From DATILL01 sp035476575 (lineage in GTDB: Bacteria > Actinomycetota > Actinomycetes > Mycobacteriales > JACQDL01): a stretch of DNA of 64,000 nucleotides. The notes below the pieces were generated by a model. The model made no database searches, had not been told where the DNA came from, and saw nothing but the letters and a program-made list of their open reading frames with translations. Made by a program: the position numbers and the translations under genes. The DNA lies in contig DATILL010000124.1 in NCBI GenBank assembly GCA_035476575.1, forward strand, positions 37,248 to 101,247. The letters run 5' to 3'. Shown piece by piece: positions 29,232 through 37,909 of this stretch (within the stretch, counting starts at the first letter, position 1; each line of letters begins with the position of its first letter).

Positions 29232-29346
29232 CGCGACACGCGGCCGTCCTGCCGTTACGCCGTCAGCCACCGGGACGTGCGCCGCGCACTGCCCGCAAGC
29301 GCACACCGGCCCGGCATCCAGGTCCAGGGCCGAAAGGGCAGGCGTG

Positions 29347-30276
29347 CTATGGCTTCACCCCGGTCAGCAGGGCGTTGTAGAAAAGCCCGGCGGGAACCAC
29401 CCGGGCCAGCACCCGATCATCCACAGTGGACAGTCCCTGCCAGGTGCGGTAGGCGAACATGGCCCACCCCCAGCCGAGCTTGTCCTTCGGTACGGCGCAC
29501 TCGAACGTGCGCACCGGCCAGCCGAACCAGGCCGCGGTCAGCTCCTCGGTCCGCACCACCACGTCGACCGCACCGGCCCGCACCGCCAGCGCCCGCAGCT
29601 CGGCCGGCGCGAAGGTGTGCAGGTCGACCACTGACTCCAACGCCGCCGCCTGGGACGACTCGTCCAGCTCCGCCTGCGGCCGCCGCCAGGACCGCAGCAC
29701 CGGCAGCTTGGTCACGTTGGTGGTAGCCCACCAGGTGAGGCGCGAGAGCCGCCGCGCCACCAGGTCGCCGTACCTCGTCGGCTCGCCAGCGAAGACAAAC
29801 CGGCCACCCGGCCGCAGCACCCGCAGGACCTCCCGCAGCGCGAGCGCGACGTCCGGGATGTGGTGCAGCACCGCATGCCCCACGACCAGGTCGAACTCGC
29901 CGTCGCCGTACGGGATCGACTCCGCGTCGGCCACCCGGCCCTCGACCGCGAAGCCGAGCCGGGCGGCGTTGCGCCTGGCCGCCTCGACCATGCCGGGGCT
30001 GATGTCGGTGACGTGGCCCTCGTCCAGGATGCCGGCCTGCCTGAGGTTGAGCAGGAAGAAGCCGGTGCCGCAGCCGAGCTCCAGCGCGCGGCCGTACGGC
30101 CAGCCGGCCCGCCCGGCGATCTTCTCGAACCGTTCGCGGGCGTAGGTGATGCACCGCTCGTCGTAGGAGATCGACCATTTCTCGTCGTACGTCGACGCCT
30201 CCCAGTCGTGGTAGAGGATGTTGGCCTGCTTCGGGTCGTGGCGGGCCGCCTCGACCTCCTCCCGGCTGGCCGACAT
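29347..30276 (-). CDS. Class I SAM-dependent methyltransferase
   Basis: The 309-residue enzyme has SAM motif I 'ALELGCGTGFFLLNL', acidic motif II 'HVTDISPGMVEAARRNA', motif 'GEFDLVVGHAVLHHIPD' and motif III 'RVLRPGGRFVFAGEPTRYGD'. The C-terminal 130 residues are specific to a group of actinobacterial methyltransferases with 'WFGWPVRTFECAVP'. Substrate unknown; a lipid or quinone is plausible. It starts 2 bases after the enoyl-CoA hydratase stop, so the two form an operon. Confidence 0.85.
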   Translation of the reverse strand: MSASREEVEAARHDPKQANILYHDWEASTYDEKWSISYDERCITYARERFEKIAGRAGWPYGRALELGCGTGFFLLNLRQAGILDEGHVTDISPGMVEAARRNAARLGFAVEGRVADAESIPYGDGEFDLVVGHAVLHHIPDVALALREVLRVLRPGGRFVFAGEPTRYGDLVARRLSRLTWWATTNVTKLPVLRSWRRPQAELDESSQAAALESVVDLHTFAPAELRALAVRAGAVDVVVRTEELTAAWFGWPVRTFECAVPKDKLGWGWAMFAYRTWQGLSTVDDRVLARVVPAGLFYNALLTGVKP

Positions 30277-30278
30277 GG

Positions 30279-31058
30279 CTACCTGCCCATGAACTCGGCC
30301 TTGCCCGGGCCGCTCTCGAGGAACGAGCGCATCCCGGCCGACCGGTCCTCGGTGGCGAACAGGCTGGCGAACAGATAGCTCTCCAGCTTCAGCCCGCTGG
30401 CCAGGTCGGTGTCGAGCCCGCCGTCCACCGCGGCCTTGGCCGCGCGCAGGGCCAGGGCCGGGCCGGTCGCGTACTGCCCGGCGAGCGCCCGCGCGGCGTC
30501 GTACACCTCGTCCGGTGCGACGACCCGGTCGACCAGGCCGATCCGCAGCGCCTCCGCAGCGTCCACGAACCGGCCGGTGAAGATCAGGTCCTTCGCCTTG
30601 GCCGGGCCGACCAGGCGGGGCAGCCGCTGGGTGCCGCCCGCGCCGGGGATGATGCCGAGCAGGATCTCGGGCTGGCCGAGCTTGGCGTTGTCGCCGCAGA
30701 CCCGGAGGTCGGCGGTCAGGGCGAGCTCGCAGCCGCCGCCGAGCGCGTAGCCGGTGACCGCGGCGACCACCGGCTTGGGGATGCGGGCCACCGCGTCGAA
30801 CGCGCTGGACAGCGCGATCGCCCGCTGCGCCATGTCGGCGTAGGTCATGTCGACCATTTCCTTGATGTCCGCGCCGGCCGCGAAGACCTTCGGACCGCCG
30901 TAGATGACGACGGCGCGTACGTCGGCCCGGGCGGTCACCTCGGCGGCGGCGGCCCGCAGCGCCTCCTGGACAGCGGTGTTGAGCGCGTTCATCGGCGGGC
31001 GGTCGAGCCGGATGGTGCCGATGCCGCCGTCGACCTCGACCTGGACGAACTCGGTCAT
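30279..31058 (-). CDS. Enoyl-CoA hydratase/isomerase
   Basis: This is a 259-residue crotonase-fold enzyme: oxyanion segments 'VFAAGADIKEM' and 'YALGGGCELALTADLRV', then 'AKLGQPEILLGIIPGAGGTQ'. It hydrates trans-2-enoyl-CoA in fatty acid oxidation. ATG 31058 has GGAGGAG upstream; the frame extends beyond it without similarity. It is divergent from the FAD oxidoreductase across the repeat array at 31.1 kb. Confidence 0.88.
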   Translation of the reverse strand: MTEFVQVEVDGGIGTIRLDRPPMNALNTAVQEALRAAAAEVTARADVRAVVIYGGPKVFAAGADIKEMVDMTYADMAQRAIALSSAFDAVARIPKPVVAAVTGYALGGGCELALTADLRVCGDNAKLGQPEILLGIIPGAGGTQRLPRLVGPAKAKDLIFTGRFVDAAEALRIGLVDRVVAPDEVYDAARALAGQYATGPALALRAAKAAVDGGLDTDLASGLKLESYLFASLFATEDRSAGMRSFLESGPGKAEFMGR

Positions 31059-31093
31059 GCTGGCGCTCCTCCTCCGCGACCCCCGGCAGCCTA

Positions 31094-31277
31094 CTGTGGT
31101 CACCTCTCGGCGTTGTGGTCACCTGTCGTTGCCTCCGCAGCCCGTGTGGTCACCTCTCGGCGTTGTGGTGACCTGTCGTTGCCTCCGGACCCCAAGAGGT
31201 CACCACAAGACCGACAGGTGACCACACGGGGAGGCCGGGCAACGACAGGTGACCACAACGCCGAGAGGTGACCACAC
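31094..31277. repeat. GGTNACC repeat array, four units (copy c)
   Basis: Two forward and two inverted 50-bp units fill the promoter gap between divergent genes. The cores start at 31098, 31117, 31148, 31167, 31198, 31217, 31248 and 31267, so the spacing is 19, 31, 19, 31, 19, 31, 19 without exception, even across the inversion. The array is also a large inverted repeat. It lies between two starts, so it is not a terminator here. Confidence 0.92.
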
Positions 31278-31306
31278 CGGAAGCGGGGGCGGGCTAGCCT
31301 GGCCGG

Positions 31307-32719
31307 GTGGGTGCCCAGCCTGTCGACCTGGCCGTGCTCGGGGCCGGCCCGGCCGGGTTGGCCACGGCCTGGCGGGCCGCGCGGCGTGGGCTGTCGGTCG
31401 CCGTACTGGAACGCGCCGACCACGTCGGCGGGATGGCCGCCTCGACCGAGATCGCCGGCATCCGGGTGGACGCCGGCAGCCACCGTCTGCACCCGGCCAC
31501 CCCGCCGTACCTGCTCGACGCGCTGCGCGGGCTGCTCGGCGACGACCTACAGCTTAGGCCGCGCAACGGCCGGCTGCGCGTCTACGGCCGCTGGGTCAGC
31601 TTCCCGCTGCGGGCCGGCGAGCTGCTCCGCGCGCTGCCGCCGGTCGCGCTGCGCCGGATCGCCCGGGACGCCGCCTGCGCGCCGTTCCGGGCCGGGCGCG
31701 GGCGCGGCGCGGCGTCGTACGGGGAGCTGCTGTCGGCCCGGCTCGGACCGGAGCTGTACAGCGCCCTCTACGGCCCGTACGCCCAGAAGCTGTGGGGCCT
31801 GCCCGGCGACCTGGTCGACGTCGAGCAGGCCCGCCGCCGGGTGACCGCCGACAGCCCCGGGAAGATCGCCGCCCGGGTGTTGCGCGCCGGCCGGCGCAAC
31901 GACGGGCGGGGCCGGGTCTTCTGGTACCCCCGGCGCGGCTTCGGGCAGCTCGCCGAGGCGCTGGCCGACGCCGCGGCCACGGCCGGCGCGAGCATCCGCA
32001 CCGGCGTCGAGGTCACCCACGTCGACCTGCGCGGCACGACGCCGTACGTCCGGCTGGCCGACGGCGGCACCCTCCAGTGTGGGCACGTCTGCGCGACGGT
32101 GCCGCTGACCGTGCTGGCCCGGCTGGTCCGCCCGCTGCCGCCGCCGGCCGTCGCGGCGGCGGCCGGGCGGCTGCGGTTCCGCGCGATGCTGCTGGTCTAC
32201 CTGGTCCATGACGGCGGCCGGTGGACGCCGTACGACGCCCACTACCTGCCCGGCCGCGAGACGCCGGTGACCCGCGTCAGCGAGCCGGCCAACTACCGCG
32301 ACTCCACCGACGACCCCACGGACCGGACCGTGCTCTGCGCCGAGATCCCCTGCGCGGTTGGCGATCCACTGTGGAGGCTCGACGACGACGCCCTGGCCGG
32401 GGTGGTGACCGACGGGCTGGCCCGGTGCGGGCTGCCGCCGGTCCGGCTGGCCGGGGTCGAGGTGCGCCGGCTGCCGCGCGTGTACCCGGTCTACCGGGTC
32501 GGGTACGGCGACGCGCTGGCCGAGCTGGACGGATGGGCGGCCGGGCTGGCCAGGCTGACGACGTTCGGCCGGCTCGGGCTCTTCGCCCACGACAACACCC
32601 ACCACGCGCTGGCCATGGCGTGGGACGCGGTGGCCGCGCTGCGCCTGGACGGCGCCCGCGACGAGGCGGGCTGGGCTCGGGCCCGGGCCCGGTTCGCCAC
32701 CCACGTGGTCGAGGACTGA
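31307..32719 (+). CDS. FAD-dependent oxidoreductase (amine oxidase / UDP-galactopyranose mutase-like)
   Basis: The 470-residue flavoprotein has the dinucleotide motif GAGPAG at residues 12-17, an acidic 'VLERADHVGGMAAS' and 'AGSHRLHPATPPY', then 'YGPYAQKLWGLPGDLVDVEQ'. The pattern fits the protoporphyrinogen oxidase/phytoene desaturase group with UDP-galactopyranose mutase-like features. In this setting (glycosyltransferase, epimerase next door) a role in sugar or polyprenyl-linked chemistry is inferred. The start is GTG, just downstream of the repeat array. Confidence 0.8.
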   Translation: MGAQPVDLAVLGAGPAGLATAWRAARRGLSVAVLERADHVGGMAASTEIAGIRVDAGSHRLHPATPPYLLDALRGLLGDDLQLRPRNGRLRVYGRWVSFPLRAGELLRALPPVALRRIARDAACAPFRAGRGRGAASYGELLSARLGPELYSALYGPYAQKLWGLPGDLVDVEQARRRVTADSPGKIAARVLRAGRRNDGRGRVFWYPRRGFGQLAEALADAAATAGASIRTGVEVTHVDLRGTTPYVRLADGGTLQCGHVCATVPLTVLARLVRPLPPPAVAAAAGRLRFRAMLLVYLVHDGGRWTPYDAHYLPGRETPVTRVSEPANYRDSTDDPTDRTVLCAEIPCAVGDPLWRLDDDALAGVVTDGLARCGLPPVRLAGVEVRRLPRVYPVYRVGYGDALAELDGWAAGLARLTTFGRLGLFAHDNTHHALAMAWDAVAALRLDGARDEAGWARARARFATHVVED

Positions 32720-32727
32720 CCCATCCC

Positions 32728-32800
32728 CCTTCCCGACGATCATCGAGCTGTGGTCGCTTGATCTTCAATCGCGACCACAGCTCGATGATCGTCGGGAAGG
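32728..32800. repeat. 30-bp perfect inverted repeat at the end of the glycosyltransferase gene
   Basis: CCTTCCCGACGATCATCGAG continuing to 32757 is matched base for base by its complement at 32771-32800, with a 13-base loop. It lies between two convergent genes and includes the last 20 codons of the glycosyltransferase, whose C-terminus (PDDHRAVVAIEDQATTAR) is encoded by the hairpin. Bidirectional termination is likely, but the length is unusual. Confidence 0.85.
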
Positions 32801-34419
32801 GCATGGTTGATCTCCTGGTGTACGGCGGGCAGCACCCGGCGCAGGTACCGGCCAAGCCGGACGAACGACGTCCCACTCGTCCGGAACGCGTAGGAGATCG
32901 GCACCTCCGCGTACCGGAACCCCTTGCCCAGCAGGTCCAGCGTGAGCACCTGGGCATAGTTGTAGTCATGGATGATCTCGGCGTCCCGGGCCGCCCGGGG
33001 TGCGAACGCGCGGTACCCGCTCTGCCCGTCGGTCAGCCCGTCCAGCCGGGTCATCCAGCGCACCCACCGGGTCAGCAGCAGGTTGCCGAGCATCCGGTGC
33101 GGCCGCATCCGTTCCCGCGGCAGGCGCCCGCCACGAAATCGCGACCCCACCACGTAGTCCGCCTCGCCGGCCAGCACCGGAGCGGCCAGCCGGGCCAGCT
33201 CCTCGGGCTGGTACTCGCCGTCCGCGTCGAGGTAGACCACGCACGCCGGCCCCAGCGCCACCGCCTCGGCCAGCCCGCGCCGCACCGCCGCGCCGAGCCC
33301 GAGGTTGGCCGGCTGCCGGACCACCACGGCGCCGGCCGCGGCGGCCCGCTCCGCGGTCGCGTCCCGCGACCCATCGTCCACCACCAGCACCCGCACCGAC
33401 CGTCCACACGCGACGGTCGGCACCCGGCGGACCACCCCGCCCACCGATGCCTCCTCGTCGTAGGCCGGGACAACCACGACGATGGGCGCGCCAGCGGCGA
33501 CCGGCTCGGGCGCCGGCCGGGGCGGCAACGCGGCCGGCAGCCGCAGCCGGCCGAGGTACCCCGGCTCCGGCACGACCAGCGCCACCAGCCCCACGACCAG
33601 GGAGTACGCCGTCTTCGCCGCGTGCGCGACCAGCGCGGCGGCCAGCGCCGGGCCGGGACCAGCCCCGAGCCCAACGAGCGCCGCGGTGGCCGCCGCCTCG
33701 TACGACCCGATGCCACCCGGCGTGACCGCGACGGTCTGCGCGGCGATCGTCACCGCCGTCACCGCCACCGCGCCGGGGTAGCCCAGCCCGATCCCGGCCG
33801 CCGCGGCAGCCGCCCACATGACACCGGCCTCCAGCAGCCAGGCCACGGTGGCCGCCGCGGCCACGGCCGGGCCCGGCAGCCGGACCGGCGTACCGGCCCG
33901 CCGCAGCCGGACCAGCCAGGCCAGCGCCGCACCGACCAGCACCAGCACTGCCGCGCCCGCCACCCAGAGCCAGCCGCCGGCCAGCCGGGACAGCAGCGCT
34001 GGTGCCGCCAGGGCCGCCAGGCCGAGCACCGCGAGCAGGTCCGCGCCGCGCAGCAGCACGGCCGACGCCGTGACCGGGCCGGCGCCCAGCATGGTCCGCC
34101 GCAGCACCGACGTGACCCGCAGCGCCTCGCCGAGCCGGAACGGCAGCACGTGGTTGCCCAGCAGCGAGACGTGCAGCGCCGCCCAGGACTGCCCCCCGGG
34201 CAACCCCGGCAGCACCCGGCACCACGCCCAGGCCCGCAGCCCGAACGCCGCCGCGTAGGCAGCGAGCGCCCCCAGCAGCGGCGCCGGCCGGTTGGCTACG
34301 GCGGCCAGCGCGGCGCCCACCGCGCCGAGATCGACCACTCGCATGAGGTAGCCGACGGCGAGCGCCAGCAGGAGCACCCCGACCCCCCGTCGCACGTCCC
34401 GCGCAGCTCCTAACCGCAC
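32740..34419 (-). CDS. Fusion of a YbhN-type membrane domain and a GT2 glycosyltransferase
   Basis: Residues about 10-310 form the polytopic LPG_synthase_TM/YbhN (flippase-like) domain with 'LLGNHVLPFRLGEALRVTSV' and 'TPGGIGSYEAAATAALVGLG'. Residues about 330-530 form a GT2 domain: 'VVVPAYDEEASVGGVV', 'LVVDDGSRDAT', 'VYLDADGEYQPEEL' and 'DGQSGYRAFAP', as in dolichol/polyprenyl-phosphate mannosyl- or glucosyltransferases. The two activities are usually separate genes. Fusion suggests that a polyprenyl-linked sugar is made and moved by one protein. The last residues are encoded by the 32.7 kb hairpin. Confidence 0.85.
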   Translation of the reverse strand: MRLGAARDVRRGVGVLLLALAVGYLMRVVDLGAVGAALAAVANRPAPLLGALAAYAAAFGLRAWAWCRVLPGLPGGQSWAALHVSLLGNHVLPFRLGEALRVTSVLRRTMLGAGPVTASAVLLRGADLLAVLGLAALAAPALLSRLAGGWLWVAGAAVLVLVGAALAWLVRLRRAGTPVRLPGPAVAAAATVAWLLEAGVMWAAAAAAGIGLGYPGAVAVTAVTIAAQTVAVTPGGIGSYEAAATAALVGLGAGPGPALAAALVAHAAKTAYSLVVGLVALVVPEPGYLGRLRLPAALPPRPAPEPVAAGAPIVVVVPAYDEEASVGGVVRRVPTVACGRSVRVLVVDDGSRDATAERAAAAGAVVVRQPANLGLGAAVRRGLAEAVALGPACVVYLDADGEYQPEELARLAAPVLAGEADYVVGSRFRGGRLPRERMRPHRMLGNLLLTRWVRWMTRLDGLTDGQSGYRAFAPRAARDAEIIHDYNYAQVLTLDLLGKGFRYAEVPISYAFRTSGTSFVRLGRYLRRVLPAVHQEINHALPDDHRAVVAIEDQATTAR

Positions 34420-34519
34420 GCTGGCCGCCTCTCGCCGTCGCCGCGTCGTACCCGCTTGATCGCGCGTCCGAAATTAGGCAAGGCTAACCTCCACCCACGC
34501 TGAGCGAAGGGGATACTCC

Positions 34520-35425
34520 ATGCCCGTCGTGGTCACCGGCGCCGCCGGGTTCATCGGCACTGCCCTGGTCGCCGAGCTGACCTGCCACGGTATCGCGGTC
34601 GTCGCGGTCGACCGGGAGCCGATGCCCCACCTGCCGGCCGGCGCCGTCCCGCTGCGGGCCGACCTGCTCGACGCGGACCCGACCGTGCCCGCCGCGCTGG
34701 CCGCCGCCGACGCCGTCTTCCACCTAGCCGGCCGGGCGGGGGTCCGCGGCTCCGGCCCCGCTGCCGAGCGCGGCCGGCACCGCGACAACGTGCTGGCCAC
34801 CAGCGTGGTGCTCGACCTCGTCCCGCCACGCACCCCTCTGGTCATCACCAGCTCCTCCAGCGTGTACGGCGGCAGCCGGGGCTGGCCGTGCACCGAGACC
34901 GACCCGCTGCGCCCGGTCGGCGGGTACGCCCGCAGCAAGGCGGCGGTCGAGTCCCTCGCCGCTGGCCGGCTCGCGGTGGGCGGCGCGGTCGCGGTGGCCC
35001 GGCCGTTCACCGTGGTCGGCGAGCGGCAGCGGCCGGACATGGCGCTCGCGTTATGGGCGGCGGCGGCCCGACGTGGCGACCCGATCCGGATCCACGGCTC
35101 GGCCGCTCGCACCCGCGACCTCACCGACGTGCGGGACGCCGCCCGCGCGCTGCGCCTGGTCGCCGAGCGCGGCCTGCTCGGTCCGGTCAACGTCGGCACC
35201 GGCCGGCCGCACACCCTGGCCGCGCTGGCCGACGCGGTGCGCGCGGCCACCGGCGTCGACGTCCCGCTGCAGGTGGTGCCGGCCGCCGCCGAGGAGCCCG
35301 CCGACACCTGGGCCGACCCGACGCTGCTGGCCCGCCGCTGCGGACTGCGGCCGTACACCGACCTGGCCGACGTCGTCCGGCGGGCCGTCGCACCGGCCGC
35401 CGCACCTGCGATGGTGACGGCGTGA
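34520..35425 (+). CDS. NAD-dependent epimerase/dehydratase
   Basis: This is a 301-residue extended SDR: 'VVVTGAAGFIGTALVAEL' at the N-terminus, 'ITSSSSVYGG', the catalytic 'YARSK' and 'RPFTVVGERQRPDMALALW'. It probably changes a nucleotide sugar (epimerase or dehydratase). It sits between the glycosyltransferase fusion and a polytopic membrane protein, all likely acting on envelope glycans. A purine-rich GCGAAGGGG precedes the ATG. Confidence 0.85.
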   Translation: MPVVVTGAAGFIGTALVAELTCHGIAVVAVDREPMPHLPAGAVPLRADLLDADPTVPAALAAADAVFHLAGRAGVRGSGPAAERGRHRDNVLATSVVLDLVPPRTPLVITSSSSVYGGSRGWPCTETDPLRPVGGYARSKAAVESLAAGRLAVGGAVAVARPFTVVGERQRPDMALALWAAAARRGDPIRIHGSAARTRDLTDVRDAARALRLVAERGLLGPVNVGTGRPHTLAALADAVRAATGVDVPLQVVPAAAEEPADTWADPTLLARRCGLRPYTDLADVVRRAVAPAAAPAMVTA

Positions 35426-35474
35426 GCCTGCGTCGCCCGCCTCTCCTGCCTAGGCCACCACGCCGCTGCCCGCG

Positions 35475-35616
35475 CCGCTCGGCGCAACTTTCCCTAACTT
35501 GTGGGGATCTCCCGCCCGCTCGCCGCAACTTTCCCCAACTAGTGGGGATCTCCCGAGCCGCTCGCCGCAACTTTCCACAACTAGTGGCGGATCTTGACTA
35601 GTCGCGGAAAGTTGCC
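35475..35616. repeat. Three 41-42 bp direct repeats plus an inverted partial copy
   Basis: Units begin at 35475, 35516 and 35558 with CCGCTCGSCGCAACTTTCC, then YMACTWGTGG and GGATCT. The last is followed by an inverted partial copy (ACTAGTCGCGGAAAGTTG, 35597-35614). The set fills the gap between the epimerase and the next gene. Its AACTTTCC/AACT core resembles the sequence at 55.07 kb. It is unrelated to the GGTNACC repeat. Confidence 0.85.
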
Positions 35617-35716
35617 CGGGCCCGGCCAGGACAAGCCGGCGTCCGGCCTGGAGCACGCCTCGGCGCGCGGCCCGAGCGCGGCCCCGGGCACCGGCCAGCT
35701 CCGGCTCCGGCTGGCC

Positions 35717-37138
35717 ATGCTCGCCGTCGCGCTGGTCGGCTTCGGCGCGGCGGCGCTGGGCATCGGCGTACAGGCCCTTGAGTGGGCGCACGCCGCCGTG
35801 GACGAGCCGCAGTACCTGCTCACCGCGATCTCGCTAGGCGAGGACGGCTCGGTCGACATCAGCGACGAGCTGCGCACCGAGCGCTGGCGGCCGTTCGCCG
35901 AGGTCGCGCCGCCGGTCCAGACCGCGGTGCTCGCGGACGGGCGGCAGGTCAGCCCGCATGACCCGCTCCTCCCCCTCCTGCTCGCGCTGCCGGTGCGGTG
36001 GGGCGGCTGGCTCGCGGCCAAGTGGACGCTCGCCACCCTGAACGGCGTCCTGGCCGGCACGCTGCTCATGCTGGCGGTACGCCGGTTCGGGGTACGGCTC
36101 GCGGTGGCCGCGCCCGGGGTGGCGCTGGCCGCGGCGACCGCCCCGCTCGCGGTGTACGGCCAGCAGGTCTACCCCGAGCTGCCGGCCGCGCTCGCGGTGA
36201 CGCTGGCCGCGCTCGCGCTCACCGGGCCGCTGCGCGCCAGCGGGCTGCTGGCCGCCGGGGCCGCCGTCACAGCGCTGCCGTGGCTGTCGGTCAAGTACGC
36301 CCCGGTCGCGGCCACCCTGGCGGCGCTGGCGCTGTGGCGGCTCCGGCCGCGCCGACGTACCGCCCTCGCCGGTGCCTGGCTGGTGGCCGGGGCGGCATAC
36401 CTGGCGATCCATCGGGCCGTCTGGGGCGGCTGGACGGTCTACGCCAGCGGCGACGAGTTCGCGCGCAGCGGCGAGCTCGGGGTGGTCGGCTTCCACCCGG
36501 ACTACCCCGGCCGGTCGATCCGGCTGGTCGGGCTGCTGGTCGACCGGGACTTCGGGCTGGCCGCCTGGCAGCCGGCGTGGCTGCTCGCCGTGCCCGCCGT
36601 CGCCGCGCTGGTCGCCGCCCGGCCGCGGCACTGGGCGGTGCTGGCCGCGCCGCTCGCCGCCGGCTGGCTGAACGCGACCTACGTCGCGCTGACCATGCAG
36701 GGCTACTGGTGGCCGGGCCGGCAGGTCGTGGTGGTCCTGCCGCTGGCCGCGGTGGCCGTGCTGTGGTGGGTCCAGCGGCTGCACCCGGTGGGGCGGGCGG
36801 CCTGCGCCGGGCTGGCCATGGCCGGGGTCGGCATCTACCTCCGGGTGCTGGCCGCCGGCTGGGACCGCCGGACGACCTGGATGCACGCCCCGGACGAGAC
36901 CGGCCTGCACCCGGTCGTGTGGTGGCTCCTGCCGGACACCCGGGAGCTGGACGGCGGCGACTACGTCCGGCTGGTGCTGTGGACGGTCGCCGTCCTGGCC
37001 GTGCTCGCCGTTAGCTGGCAGGTGACCCGGCTGGCCCGGCTGGCCCGGCGCCCGGGTCGGCACGGGCGTAGTACCGGCCGTCCACCCGGTCCACCCGCAG
37101 CGGCAGGTCGAACGTCTTGGACAGGTTGGCGGCGGTGA
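35717..37138 (+). CDS. Polytopic membrane protein, glycosyltransferase-like (GT-C/DUF2029 style)
   Basis: The product has about ten membrane helices and an early external loop with acidic residues ('HAAVDEPQYLLTAISLGEDG'), as in GT-C enzymes that use polyprenyl-linked sugars. Other hydrophilic parts are 'HPDYPGRSIRLVG' and 'TWMHAPDETGLHPVVWW'. The frame is open from TTG 35594, which lies in the repeat; I use ATG 35717 just before the first helix. Its last 128 bases overlap the convergent ABC ATPase gene, which is unusual and suggests one of the two tails may be shorter in reality. Confidence 0.7.
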   Translation: MLAVALVGFGAAALGIGVQALEWAHAAVDEPQYLLTAISLGEDGSVDISDELRTERWRPFAEVAPPVQTAVLADGRQVSPHDPLLPLLLALPVRWGGWLAAKWTLATLNGVLAGTLLMLAVRRFGVRLAVAAPGVALAAATAPLAVYGQQVYPELPAALAVTLAALALTGPLRASGLLAAGAAVTALPWLSVKYAPVAATLAALALWRLRPRRRTALAGAWLVAGAAYLAIHRAVWGGWTVYASGDEFARSGELGVVGFHPDYPGRSIRLVGLLVDRDFGLAAWQPAWLLAVPAVAALVAARPRHWAVLAAPLAAGWLNATYVALTMQGYWWPGRQVVVVLPLAAVAVLWWVQRLHPVGRAACAGLAMAGVGIYLRVLAAGWDRRTTWMHAPDETGLHPVVWWLLPDTRELDGGDYVRLVLWTVAVLAVLAVSWQVTRLARLARRPGRHGRSTGRPPGPPAAAGRTSWTGWRR

Positions 37139-37871
37139 GCACGTCGTTGAGCAGCCCGCCGGCCACCACCCGGCCGGCCCGCAGCAGCAGCGCGTGGCTG
37201 AACCCGGGTGGGATCTCCTCGACGTGGTGGGTGACCAGCACGACGGTCGGCGCGTCCGGGTCGGCAGCCAGCTCGGCGAGCTGCCCGACCAGCGCCTCCC
37301 GCCCGCCGAGGTCCAGCCCGGCGGCTGGCTCGTCAAGCAGCATCAGCTCCGGGTCGGTCATCAGCGCCCGGGCGATCTGCACCCGCTTGCGCTCCCCCTC
37401 CGACAGCGTGCCGAACCGCCGGCCGGCCAGCTCCAGCACCCCGAACCGGCGCAGCAGCCCGCGGGCCCGCGCCAGGTCGGCGTCGTCGTAGCTCTCCCGC
37501 CAGCGACCGAGGACGGCGTACCCGGCCGAGATCACCAGGTCGAGAACGGTCTCCCCGGGCGGGATCCGGCCGGCCAACGCCGCGCTGGCCAGCCCGACCC
37601 GCGGCCGCAGCTCGAACACGTCGACCCGGCCGAGCCGCTCGCCAAGCACGTGCACGGCACCCGACGTGGGGTGAAGCTGGGCGGCGGCGAGCTGCAGCAG
37701 AGTGGTCTTGCCGGCGCCGTTCGGGCCGAGGACCACCCAGCGCTCGTCCAGCTCGACCGACCAGTCGATGCCAGCGACAAGGTCGGTCCGGCCCCGCCGG
37801 ACGCCGACCCCGTCGAACCGCAGGACCACATCTTCGTGCACCGCCACGCTGGCACGATACGGTGCCGACAT
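37011..37871 (-). CDS. ABC transporter ATP-binding protein (YlmA-like)
   Basis: The 286-residue protein has Walker A 'LGPNGAGKTTLL', signature 'LSEGERKRVQIARAL', Walker B 'LMLLDEPAAGLDLGG' and switch His 'LVTHHVEE'. The spacing and 'RPRVGLASAALAGRIPPGE' match YlmA-type single-domain ATPases with no permease next to them. The ATG at 37871 is only 38 bases from the divergent ABC gene, so both share a promoter region. Confidence 0.85.
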   Translation of the reverse strand: MSAPYRASVAVHEDVVLRFDGVGVRRGRTDLVAGIDWSVELDERWVVLGPNGAGKTTLLQLAAAQLHPTSGAVHVLGERLGRVDVFELRPRVGLASAALAGRIPPGETVLDLVISAGYAVLGRWRESYDDADLARARGLLRRFGVLELAGRRFGTLSEGERKRVQIARALMTDPELMLLDEPAAGLDLGGREALVGQLAELAADPDAPTVVLVTHHVEEIPPGFSHALLLRAGRVVAGGLLNDVLTAANLSKTFDLPLRVDRVDGRYYARADPGAGPAGPAGSPAS

Positions 37872-37909
37872 AGTCGGGCGTGGCAAGGGGCGCTGCGAGG
37901 GAGAGGCTG

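Noticed and set aside
31094..31277. CRISPR array
   Set aside because: The 50-bp units have no unique spacers, occur in both orientations, and no cas genes are present.
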